Below, piece by piece: positions 1 through 7,400 of a stretch of DNA of 31,560 nucleotides. The notes beneath the pieces are model-generated. The model searched no databases. It was not told the origin of the DNA and worked only from the letters and a program-made list of their open reading frames with translations. The position numbers and the translations under genes are program-made. The DNA lies in the IMG/VR virus record IMGVR_UViG_3300026512_000047, positions 1 through 31,560 of that record, one strand, 5' to 3'. Numbering within the stretch: position 1 is the first letter of the stretch; each line of letters starts with the position of its first letter. The stretch is from a virus.

Positions 1-546
1 ATCATTTTGGTTTTTCACATTATATTCAATTACAGAATTACTATATTTATCCATAAAGTTATCAAATTTTTCTCTACTACTAAAGTTCTTCTTTTTTATA
101 TTATACTCTCCTTTAACAATTTTAATAATATTATCTATAATTTCAGTTTTTAAAAAATTATTTATTTCCTTCCACTTTTTTTTACTGATATGTTTATTAT
201 AAACGCTTGAAATTCCAGTATGTCCAACATAATAGTATTCACTTATTTTTTTAAACAAATAAAATTGATTAAAATACTCTGATAACCACCATTGTTCTTT
301 TTCTGTAAACGGTGTTTCAACTAGAATACTATTATCTTTTAGTACCCATTCCGGATAAAAATCTGTAGCGTGCTGGTGGCTTAGTATGTCTGTAAAATTC
401 TCATTAAATGTTTCAATATATCCAAATCCCCAATACCAGTTACAATCCCATGATGGTTCTTCAAGAAAATATTCGGTATTATTTGCATCAATACCCAAAA
501 AATAATATGTGTGTGTACAACATCTAATTGTTTTTCTATCCAGCAT
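1..546 (-). CDS. Hypothetical phage protein, C-terminus cut by window edge
   Basis: An open frame of 182 codons runs from an ATG at 546-544 to the left edge without a stop, so the gene is partial at its 3' end. A GGAGG lies 9 nt before the ATG. The N-terminal part is rich in Cys, Trp and Tyr (CCTHTYYF near residues 9-16; SWDCNWYWGFGYIETF near 33-48) with a following SHQH motif; the C-terminal half is Lys-rich. No signal peptide or membrane segment is seen. I do not recognise a function. It follows the 115-residue gene on the same strand with about 50 nt between them and is probably co-transcribed with it. The aromatic, Cys/His-bearing N-terminus could be a small folded or metal-binding domain, but that is only a possibility. 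Confidence 0.75.
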   Translation of the reverse strand, partial: MLDRKTIRCCTHTYYFLGIDANNTEYFLEEPSWDCNWYWGFGYIETFNENFTDILSHQHATDFYPEWVLKDNSILVETPFTEKEQWWLSEYFNQFYLFKKISEYYYVGHTGISSVYNKHISKKKWKEINNFLKTEIIDNIIKIVKGEYNIKKKNFSSREKFDNFMDKYSNSVIEYNVKNQND

Positions 547-595
547 AACAAATAACCTCCACTTTATATTTAAATATATTGAATCTTAAATAATT

Positions 596-943
596 TTAAT
601 TATTATCAGTATGCTCACTATTTTCGGTTGATATAATATTTTTTATAATATGAGGATCTTTAGATATGGCAATTATTTTTAATACATCGTTCATCGGAAT
701 TTTAGTTTCGACAGATAAAGATTTAAACTGTGTAAAATCAATACCATAAACACTTTCAACTTCTTCTACTGCAAGTTTTGTAATCAAAAACGCAGTAATT
801 TCTGTATAATCACCAATTAATAAAACACTTGATTTTTCTTTTATAACCAATACTATATACCGATCATTCACAACATAGAACCCATTCGAGTCATATTGAC
901 TAGAATCGTACATAGATGACTCATCAACAATTATATTTTTCAT
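596..943 (-). CDS. Hypothetical protein, 115 aa
   Basis: Complete frame with GAGAGG 5 nt upstream of the ATG. The protein is acidic and soluble-looking, with a beta-rich first half (FYVVNDRYIVLVI, SSVLLIGDYTEI) followed by helices and a polar tail (STENSEHTDNN). No family recognised. It sits between the DUF285-type gene and the left-edge gene, all on the minus strand and closely spaced, which fits a small operon of accessory genes. No signal peptide, no membrane segment and no catalytic motif are visible. Confidence 0.7.
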   Translation of the reverse strand: MKNIIVDESSMYDSSQYDSNGFYVVNDRYIVLVIKEKSSVLLIGDYTEITAFLITKLAVEEVESVYGIDFTQFKSLSVETKIPMNDVLKIIAISKDPHIIKNIISTENSEHTDNN

Positions 944-973
944 AAATACCTCTCTTCCTTTATAACTATATTT

Positions 974-1612
974 TTATGATGAAACAATTTTTTGAATTTT
1001 CCATTCAGAAGGAATATCCATCAATGATCCATCAAAAACATCATCAAGATCATCTCTTAAATGAGTAATAATCCATTTTGATAAATTACATTCTATTTTT
1101 GAATGATTAAAAGCTCGTTTTGCTGAAATTAATTTTTCAATTTTCCATTTCGACAATCCTGTGATTTTACCTGAGTGCATAAATGCATAATCAATATATT
1201 GTATATTTTTTGTAAACCAATTTGACAAATCACATTCAATATTTGAATTATAAAAAATACCAGAAATATCAATAAGTGATAATGTTTTCCATTTCGATAA
1301 ATTTTGATTTTTAATAAACGAAGAACCAAACGTCCATCTCATATATTTAACATTAGATACATCGATATTTTCAATAATAATATTTGAATAACAAGAATCA
1401 AATGTATAATTCATACTAATAACATTAGATGTATCCCAATTAGATAAATCTATATCAGAATCAATATTATCATACTTAAATCCAAAAAACAACCAATCTA
1501 AATCTGTTACATTGGAAATATCAATATTTTCAAATTCTTCTTTAGATATAGAATTCACACTTAATTTTTCAACATATTCACGCAATTCATTTTTGGAATA
1601 TACTTTTATCAT
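974..1612 (-). CDS. BspA/DUF285-type leucine-rich repeat protein, intracellular form
   Basis: I choose the ATG at 1612 (MIKVYSKNEL) because AGAGG lies about 9 nt upstream; an ATG 30 nt further upstream lacks a ribosome binding site. The 212-residue protein carries degenerate tandem repeats of about 20-25 residues built on the pattern DLSNWDTSNV...M...F, for example NWDTSNVISMNYTF, IDVSNVKYMRWTF, LSKWKTLSLIDISGIF, LSNWFTKNIQYIDYAF and LSKWKIEKLISAKRAF. This is the signature of the BspA/DUF285 leucine-rich repeats common in Mycoplasma, Listeria and gut Firmicutes surface proteins. There is no signal peptide or anchor, so it probably stays in the cytoplasm or rides in the virion. In phages such repeats are usually of unknown role. 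Confident on the fold family, not on function. Confidence 0.8.
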   Translation of the reverse strand: MIKVYSKNELREYVEKLSVNSISKEEFENIDISNVTDLDWLFFGFKYDNIDSDIDLSNWDTSNVISMNYTFDSCYSNIIIENIDVSNVKYMRWTFGSSFIKNQNLSKWKTLSLIDISGIFYNSNIECDLSNWFTKNIQYIDYAFMHSGKITGLSKWKIEKLISAKRAFNHSKIECNLSKWIITHLRDDLDDVFDGSLMDIPSEWKIQKIVSS

Positions 1613-1696
1613 AATATTAAACCTCTTGATTAAATCAATCATATATTAAATTGTATTTCTTATACAAAAAAAATAAAAATAATTTATTGTTATGAA

Positions 1697-1736
1697 TAGT
1701 AGTGTGTATGAAAAATATTTTTCATACACACTACTA
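1697..1736. terminator. 40-bp perfect palindrome, probable terminator at the end of the csx16 cassette
   Basis: Bases 1697-1716 (TAGTAGTGTGTATGAAAAAT) are followed directly by their exact reverse complement at 1717-1736. RNA from either strand would form a long hairpin with an A/T-rich tip. It lies 10 nt beyond the csx16 stop codon. The following U tract is poor on the minus strand, so it may act as a terminator, an RNA 3'-end protector or a boundary element rather than a classical terminator. Confidence 0.55.
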
Positions 1737-1746
1737 AAAACTTCAA

Positions 1747-2031
1747 TTAAATCTTATTTACTTTGTAGATGCTTAACCCAATAAACCTCTTCCGAAGTTC
1801 GTCAAGGTTTAATTCTTTTCCCCTATCATCCGAACTGAGTTTTAGATCTGCTACAATCACAGCTTTACACTCAGATGCTAACGACAGAGGAAGTACACCA
1901 GCGACAACCTTCCCACGAACTTCATCTGAAGTTGTATGAGTTACGACTTTTGCATTATCAACATCGATCCCATTTTCCCGCAGCAACTCAACAGTTGCAG
2001 GATGTCTTGTGACTACGATATCAACTTTCAT
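1747..2031 (-). CDS. csx16: Csx16 (VVA1548) family CRISPR-associated protein, phage-encoded
   Basis: The 94-residue protein matches the Csx16/VVA1548 pattern along its length: VVTRHPATVELL near residues 6-17 (TRH at 8-10), then RGKVVAGVLPLSLASEC at 39-55 (family pattern: RGkvViGtLP.hLAaE), then SSDDRGKELNLDEL at 66-79. Length is typical of the family (about 90-110 aa). Csx16 is normally found as an ancillary gene of type III CRISPR loci. From memory, recent work assigns ring-nuclease activity on cyclic oligoadenylate to it, which would switch off type III signalling; this should be confirmed. Here it is the last gene of a cassette in a phage, with no cas effector genes, so an anti-CRISPR role is inferred. 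A purine-rich GAGGGGG precedes the ATG. Its GC is visibly higher than that of the tail genes, suggesting transfer. Confidence 0.85.
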   Translation of the reverse strand: MKVDIVVTRHPATVELLRENGIDVDNAKVVTHTTSDEVRGKVVAGVLPLSLASECKAVIVADLKLSSDDRGKELNLDELRKRFIGLSIYKVNKI

Positions 2032-2083
2032 AATAATACCCCCTCATTGTTATTACAACAAAATTAATTATATTAATATAACA

Positions 2084-2117
2084 AGTAAAGGATCAGATAT
2101 ATGTCTGATCCTTTACT
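2084..2117. terminator. 14-bp inverted repeat upstream of csx16 (possible terminator or attenuator)
   Basis: AGTAAAGGATCAGA (2084-2097) and TCTGATCCTTTACT (2104-2117) are exact reverse complements around a 6-nt loop. It lies between the 211-residue gene (stop at 2218) and the csx16 start at 2031. No good T run follows on either strand, so a terminator function is only moderately supported; it could attenuate read-through into csx16. Confidence 0.45.
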
Positions 2118-2118
2118 A

Positions 2119-2214
2119 TACCTTCCGGCACAATATTTGTATTGGAATAGACATTTTGATATTCGCACCTTTAACCCGTTGTGCATTTAACGGACACAAT
2201 ATCAAATTAAGCAG
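2119..2214 (+). repeat. Decayed CRISPR-like repeat pair, same 66-nt period as the mini-array
   Basis: 2119-2148 shares CACAA-Y-ATTTGTATTG with the repeat at 4221-4250 (19 of 30 positions identical overall, 15 of 16 in the core). 2185-2214 starts with ATTTAAC..ACACAA.AT, matching the 5' half of the same repeat (17 of 30 overall). The two starts are exactly 66 nt apart, the same 30+36 period as the intact pair, leaving a 36-nt spacer-like segment at 2149-2184. The whole element sits between the stop codon of the 211-residue gene and the inverted repeat before csx16. The match is seen in the sequence; calling it a degenerate array is inference. Confidence 0.5.
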
Positions 2215-2217
2215 ATT

Positions 2218-2853
2218 TTATATAATATCATTAAGGCATTTTTTACTAATGACGCCGGACTCAGTTGCTTTTTTAATTTCCTCTATATCTAGCGGTTTTT
2301 TTATGTCGTCGATTATACAACAAAGTTGCTTTTCCCTGTTGATTTTAAACTTTTTGAGCTTACGCAACAAAAAGCATAATATTTTTATAAATTCATCCGG
2401 CTTAATAGAACCTCTTCGCTCCTCAGAACTAGAAAATTCTATTATTTTTAATCTGTTTAATTCTTTTAATATTGAGACAAAGTAGTCATTAAGTGAACCG
2501 TCTACTTGCAGACTGAACATCATATTTCCAGGATACTGATCCAAACAGAAATATGCAGATGTTGCGTCGGATGCACTGCTTTCATAGAAATAGACTTCTT
2601 CCCATCTATTCCTCGTCTTCAAAAAATATAAGATAAGATTTTTAAGTCTATCAATTGATTCTTCAATTTCATTTTCTTTAAATATGGTATAGATAATTGA
2701 ATGTCCTTGTCGAAGATACCCATAAGTTTTTAGGGCTAAATATAGACCCGTTCCTCTAAAAAAGATTATATTATCATATACCTCAACACTTCCAATAATT
2801 GACTCTGCCTCTTCTTTTAAGAGGCCATTAATTTTCTGTAATTTATTATCCAC
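2218..2853 (-). CDS. Unknown cassette protein, 211 aa (candidate anti-CRISPR)
   Basis: The frame starts with GTG at 2853-2851, preceded by GGAGG with 6 nt spacing. The protein is soluble-looking and mixed alpha/beta: an N-terminal helix, IIFFRGTGLYLALKTYGYLRQG near residues 29-50, an aromatic segment RWEEVYFYESSASDATSAYFCLDQYPGNM in the middle, and a Lys-rich helical C-terminus. I recognise no family, no nuclease or HTH motif and no membrane segment. It lies between csx16 and the 176-residue gene, same strand, in the cassette that also carries CRISPR-like repeats. Guilt by association makes it a candidate anti-CRISPR or regulator, but nothing in the sequence itself proves this. Confidence 0.7.
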   Translation of the reverse strand: MDNKLQKINGLLKEEAESIIGSVEVYDNIIFFRGTGLYLALKTYGYLRQGHSIIYTIFKENEIEESIDRLKNLILYFLKTRNRWEEVYFYESSASDATSAYFCLDQYPGNMMFSLQVDGSLNDYFVSILKELNRLKIIEFSSSEERRGSIKPDEFIKILCFLLRKLKKFKINREKQLCCIIDDIKKPLDIEEIKKATESGVISKKCLNDII

Positions 2854-2908
2854 TTTACACCTCCATTAACATTCATTTTTTTCTTTTAGGGATAGAAAGG
2901 GACTGGAA

Positions 2909-3439
2909 TTAACAGTCCTCCAAGTCATTTTCTACCCCATTTTCTTTGAGAAATACTTTAGGAAGCCAGAAGTCAGGTTCTACCTGCTTGTATCTCACAA
3001 CGAGTAGGTCAGACCTAAATCTGACTCCATACTCATCGATATTATGGTCCAACCACTTTGGGTAACTAAACACAACCCAAAACGGATTCCCTTTTTTAGC
3101 CCAGTTAGGGAGCATCTCCTCAACTGGTCTAAAAATGTCAATTACTTTTTTTGCCGGGCACAATGCCTGTATTGTGCCCGGCAAAAGTTCTCCTGCCAAC
3201 ATAGGTATATTCCCTCTCTCGAAGAAGAGCATACTGTATTTTCTGTTTCTCGCAAATAGAAACTCCTCCTCTGGGTCACACCAAATTATGGGAGTTTCTA
3301 TGTTGACTTTATAAGGTTTCTGAAAGTTTCTCCCAGAAATCTTATAGAAAACACTTTCGTGTGATATGATGTCAATATCAGTTGACATCTTTAATGAATT
3401 CATTATTGCATTAAGTATCCTGAATTGAGACAGATTCAT
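2909..3439 (-). CDS. Unknown cassette protein, 176 aa, with an embedded repeat-like palindrome
   Basis: Complete frame with AGGAGG 6 nt before the ATG. Trp- and Pro-rich: IIWCDPEEEFLFARNRKYSMLFFERGNIPML near residues 51-81, NWAKKGNPFWVVFSYPKWLDHNIDEYGVRFRSDLLVV near 112-148, and DFWLP near the C-terminus. It is likely a compact beta-rich domain. No family recognised. The segment LLPGTIQALCPAKK is encoded by a 38-nt palindrome (3149-3186) that resembles the nearby CRISPR-like repeats, an unusual constraint within a coding region. It is one of four unknown genes between the mini-array and csx16. GC is higher than in the phage tail genes, consistent with acquisition by transfer. Function unknown. 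Confidence 0.72.
   Translation of the reverse strand: MNLSQFRILNAIMNSLKMSTDIDIISHESVFYKISGRNFQKPYKVNIETPIIWCDPEEEFLFARNRKYSMLFFERGNIPMLAGELLPGTIQALCPAKKVIDIFRPVEEMLPNWAKKGNPFWVVFSYPKWLDHNIDEYGVRFRSDLLVVRYKQVEPDFWLPKVFLKENGVENDLEDC
3149..3186. repeat. 16-bp-stem palindrome resembling the CRISPR-like repeat, inside a gene
   Basis: TTTTGCCGGGCACAAT (3149-3164) and ATTGTGCCCGGCAAAA (3171-3186) are perfect reverse complements with the loop GCCTGT. Aligned to the repeat at 4221-4250, it keeps CACAA and TGTATTG at the same spacing (12 of 16 core positions, 17 of 30 overall). It lies within the coding sequence of the 176-residue protein and has no partner 66 nt away on either side. It could be a solitary repeat unit, a regulator-binding site or an intragenic terminator-like hairpin. 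Confidence 0.5.
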
Positions 3440-3496
3440 CTTATGCCTCCTAAGAAATTTTTATTTCTTTTATTTTATTATTTTTTTGCTTAAGAT

Positions 3497-4123
3497 TTAT
3501 TCATAAAATTCCTTTTCTTCCTTATACAGGAAAAAATCTACCAACGCTTTATTTTTTTTATAATCGGCCATTGAATTAATAATTTTAATTATATGGCCTA
3601 TTATAAAAGCTACGTTGGTATTTATACTTATCTGTGGTATTTTGAAAACACATGATGGTAATGAAACAAAAGCACCAGGAATTCCAATGCCATTTTTTTC
3701 TGTAATTATATTTTTAAATAATGAGGTTGCTTCCTCAAACCTCCTTTCAATTATAGCGTCCACTATTTTTTTTAAGTTATTATCCCACCTCCATTCTGAT
3801 AAAAGTCGATTTACAAAGCTATCTATAGATTTTTTAATACGATATAAATTATGGGACGTTAAATCGACTTTATACAAAAATTTATCTATTTCTTCTTTAG
3901 GTAAACATTTGGGAAGTACAAAAACTATTCTCGTTACATCATATGTTGGAAGACAGTAGATGTTTGTCAATTTCTTATAAACGAGAATATTTTGTTTTCC
4001 TTCTTTTCCGATGTAAGCATTATAACCTTCATCTTTACTTGGCATTTCATAATAATATGAATACGTCAAACATTTTTTCGGCGACTTCTCTAATAGAGCT
4101 AACTTTATAATAATGTTTTGCAT
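3497..4123 (-). CDS. Unknown cassette protein, 208 aa
   Basis: The ATG at 4123 has GGAG 8 nt upstream and lies inside the end of the 50-residue gene, in another frame (77 nt overlap), which suggests translational coupling. The protein starts with a beta-rich region (MQNIIIKLALLEKS, YNAYIGKEGKQNILVYKKL, VTRIVFVLPKCLP) and continues with long helices (HNLYRIKKSIDSFVNRLLSEWRWDNNLKKIVDAIIERRFEEATSLFKNII). It ends with a hydrophobic, Gly/Ile-rich stretch (NTNVAFIIGHIIKIINSM) and a charged tail. I recognise no family. Position next to the CRISPR-like mini-array and upstream of csx16 makes it a candidate anti-CRISPR or regulator; the sequence alone does not show this. Confidence 0.68.
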   Translation of the reverse strand: MQNIIIKLALLEKSPKKCLTYSYYYEMPSKDEGYNAYIGKEGKQNILVYKKLTNIYCLPTYDVTRIVFVLPKCLPKEEIDKFLYKVDLTSHNLYRIKKSIDSFVNRLLSEWRWDNNLKKIVDAIIERRFEEATSLFKNIITEKNGIGIPGAFVSLPSCVFKIPQISINTNVAFIIGHIIKIINSMADYKKNKALVDFFLYKEEKEFYE

Positions 4124-4199
4124 TTTTGAACTCCATTTCTAAATCAAAAAGTGGATATTTTCTCTTTAAAATATCCAGAAAATCAATTAATAACATCAT
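4047..4199 (-). CDS. Small unknown protein, 50 aa, first gene of the cassette
   Basis: GGGAGG followed 5 nt later by two ATG codons fixes the start at 4199 (MMLLIDFLDILKRKYPLF). The frame stays open upstream through both CRISPR-like repeats, where each repeat encodes MLCWLN in this frame, but no ribosome binding site precedes those ATGs. The 50-residue product is amphipathic and helical with several Leu/Ile/Phe (LLIDFLDIL, SSIREVAEKMFDVFILL) and no clear membrane span. It overlaps the next gene by 77 nt. A 9-bp inverted repeat (4153-4161/4168-4176) lies in it. Small first genes of this kind are often regulators or anti-CRISPRs in such cassettes, but no HTH is evident. Confidence 0.5.
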   Translation of the reverse strand: MMLLIDFLDILKRKYPLFDLEMEFKNAKHYYKVSSIREVAEKMFDVFILL

Positions 4200-4220
4200 A
4201 ACAACCTCCCAATTGTTTAG

Positions 4221-4316
4221 ATTTAACCAACACAACATTTGTATTGAAACGATACTAAATCGAAAAAAAACGTAAGATCTATAAAAATTTAACCAACACA
4301 ACATTTGTGTTGAAAT
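4221..4316 (+). CRISPR. CRISPR-like mini-array: two 30-nt repeats, one 36-nt spacer
   Basis: Repeat 1 at 4221-4250 and repeat 2 at 4287-4316 are identical at 28 of 30 positions, starting ATTTAACCAA and continuing CACAACATTTGTATTGAAAC in repeat 1. Repeat 2 differs by A to G in the stem and C to T at its last base. The 36-nt segment between them (4251-4286) is unique in the window by eye. Repeat and spacer lengths, the internal dyad (CAACACAA-CAT-TTGTGTTG) and the 3' end ATTGAAAC, the usual 8-nt crRNA handle of type I and III systems, all fit CRISPR. Repeat 2 being altered at its 3' end fits a terminal repeat read on the plus strand. No cas genes are present, so it would rely on host Cas proteins. 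The alternative is a pair of operator sites for the divergent cassette. Confidence 0.65.
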
Positions 4317-4377
4317 AACTCTTTTCCTTTTATTGATGATAGATGCGTATTTGCCTATTTGCTTCGTTATTCAAAAT

Positions 4378-4404
4378 ATTATATATGTAGTTATTGTACA
4401 ACAA
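4378..4404 (-). promoter_or_regulatory. Weak candidate promoter for the csx16 cassette
   Basis: On the minus strand a TATAAT (4383-4378) lies 15 nt downstream of a TTGTTG (4404-4399). Spacing is short, so this is a weak call. If used, the transcript would begin near 4371 and carry both repeats, in antisense orientation, in its leader before the first gene at 4199. Confidence 0.3.
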
Positions 4405-4434
4405 CACGTAAAATAAAAAAAAATAATAAAATTG

Positions 4435-7400
4435 TTATATCTTTAATTCATACTCTCGCATTCGCTTAAATCTAATATTTAGCATTTCTGCCATTTTCTC
4501 TCCATCTGAAGAATCGTTATTACCACCATTATTATTAACAACACTACTGTTGTTAATATTGTTAATAACTGAAGCTGAAGTTTGCTTAAATGTATTTGCA
4601 GTCTGTACAGTAGATTCTTTTATTTCATCTATATATTTATCAATCGTTTCTATAATTTCATCAAACTTATCTGCAATACTTGTATCTGTTTCAAGCATTT
4701 TTAACTCTTCTGATTTAATTTTATTTGTTGGTAATATTTCTTTACTTTTATCAACATTTTCAGATTTTTCATTGTGTTTATTATCATTATTAAATATTTT
4801 ATCTTTCAAATAATTATAAACTAATCCATATGGTGTGTATTTAGCAACATTCTCCATTCCTGTTTTTATAGTATCAAATACATTTTCATGTTTCGTTTCT
4901 ACTTTATTTACTGCTTTTTCATTAATTTGACCATTTTCAGAAGAAACTTTTTCAATTTTATTTTCTGATGAGTTATTACCAAATAGCTTATCTTTTAAAT
5001 TCCAAGCTGCTGCATATAATTTATTTCCACCATATGTTATATATTTTCCTAAATGCTTTGGATCCCAAATAGCATCACCAATATGCCACAATAAACCATG
5101 TTTAGAAAATTCTTTATCTTGTTGAGCTATGTATTTTTGTAATGCCTCTTTACTTGAATAATCAGTTTTTGACCACTCTTTTGTTGCACCATAAGCTCCA
5201 AGTAATGCAGTTAAAGGTAAAGCTACTTTTCCTGCAACTTTTAATGCACCACTTCCCACAGTACCTAAAATTTTACCAGCATTACCTAATACATTTCCTA
5301 TAAATGACGTATCTTTAATAACATTAGCAGCTTTACCTGCTAGATTTGTACCTTGTGCAACTTTACCAGTAATATCAAATCCTTTTACAACATCACTAGC
5401 CTTACTTGTAATATTTGTCACTGTTGAAGTATGTTTAATTGCTTCTGCAGCTTTTGCAGTTTTAGCAGCAGCTTCTACTGTCTTTTCAGCTTTAGAACCA
5501 AAACCAAGAAAAGCTTTAATTTTAGAAATTAATTTAGGTAATGCTATTGTGATACCTGCAACAATAGCGTTCTTTATTGCTCCAGTTATGCCACCAACAA
5601 AGCCACCTATAGTAGAAAATATTCCCTTTATTTTTTGCCACGTTACATATTCAAAAAATTTCTTTTTCAAAGATGATAAACCCTTGGACATCTTTCCTGT
5701 CAACTTATTCTGAAATTCTAATAATGATCTAACAGCCTTATCACGTTTCTCACGCATTTTTTCCATATTCAATATTCTATTATTTAATGATTCAGTATTA
5801 TCTTTTTGTTTTTCATTCAATTTAGTATCTTCTTTAATATTCTCTGCAATTATCTTGAGCTGCTTATTATTATCTTTATCAATCTTCATTTTCTCTTCTT
5901 CTATTGATGTTTCAAATAAACCAGGTAACAGTAATGATCCTACAGTTTTTGCACCACTTTTAGCAACTGTTGTAACACCTGATGTTATTTTTGATGTTGT
6001 TCCGGCTACTCCTTTAGCAGTTCCTGAAATTAAGTTTTTCCATTCCTTAGCTTCGCCCTTTATTGGATTAAAAATCAAATCTTTAAAAGCTTTACCGTAA
6101 TCTGATACTCTGAATAAATTAGAAATTTTATCTGTAATATTAAAAAACGTATTATTTAACCAAGATTTTGCACCTGTTAACCCACTTTCTTTAGTTTGTG
6201 AAATTAAACCACCTACACCTTTAAAAATACTTTCAATTGGTTTATATATAAATTTAGATAGTTTCATTACCATACTTGGTGTTTTTAATGCAAAAGAAAT
6301 TACAGTTCTTGTACCCATACTAATCAATTTAATTGTTTGTCCAACATCATTCATAACTGTAAATGCAAGTTTCTTTATAATAGAAGGTGAATTAATTATA
6401 GTTCTAGCAACAGTTCTACCAAGTAAAAACGGAATATTTATTGTATGATACAATAATGGCATGTGTTTACCAATAAATCCCCATGCAATTTTTGAAATAC
6501 TTCTCTGAGATAAACCTTCTGACATCATTAATGTTGGACTCAATGTAACTGCCATGTCTGCAACTGTTTTTGCTAAAAATTTATCATATTGTACATCTTT
6601 AGCATATTCTTTCTGATATTTTTTATTATACTGTTGTTTTAATGAAAATAATGATAACTCTATCATTCCTTTCAGAGACTTTGTTTTTTCAAATGAATCT
6701 TTTATAACATCTACTTGATCTTCAATTATAGATACACCATTCTGCATTATATTTTGCGAATCATTCTTTATATTTTCAACTTTATCATCAATACTTTCTT
6801 TTGTTTTCTCTATTATATTTTTATTTGCTTTTGATTGTTCCTCAACATCAGAAATAGATTGTTGTTGTAAATCTTTTTCCTCTACTTCTAATGTAGATTG
6901 CTTTGATTTACCCGATTTAATTTTTTTACTTACAAATTCTTTTACAACTTTTCCGGTATCATATGCAACAACTGCTGGACCAAGTGGTGTAAAATAAATA
7001 AGTGATTTTCCAATAGATTTATAATCGCCTTTCAAAAAATTCTTGAATAATGAAAAATTACCAGCAAGACTACTATTCAAAAATGGTAAAATAGTTTCAC
7101 TTGCAGTTTTAATATATGATTTATCAAGAACATTCTTACCTTCATCATTTGTCAAAAATGAGTTAGTTTTAGCACGAACACTTTCTAATGTTTTATATGC
7201 AGAACTTTCACTTATTGTTGATGATGTTTCATTAACTTTTCTATTAATTATATTTTTGATATCTTCCTTAGATTCAGCATTTTTCAATTCTTCTTTTATA
7301 TCTGAAATATTATTAATTATTGTACCGTTTATTTCTTTTATAGAAGTTTTAACTTTTTCAACATATATAGTTTCCGTTTTCTTTAAATCATCAAGTTCAG

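Noticed and set aside
2009-2485. Plus-strand 158-residue frame across csx16 upstream region
   Set aside because: It crosses the decayed repeats, a hairpin and the end of a well-supported minus-strand gene; no ribosome binding site.
4153-4176. 9-bp inverted repeat (GGATATTTT/AAAATATCC) as a terminator
   Set aside because: It lies inside the 50-residue coding sequence, is A/T-rich and has no T run after it; probably incidental.
4047-4304. Longer version of the 50-residue protein starting inside the CRISPR-like repeats (85 aa, MLCWLN repeated)
   Set aside because: The upstream ATGs lie in the repeats without a ribosome binding site, while GGGAGG sits 5 nt before the ATG at 4199. The 66-nt repeat period happens to be a multiple of three.
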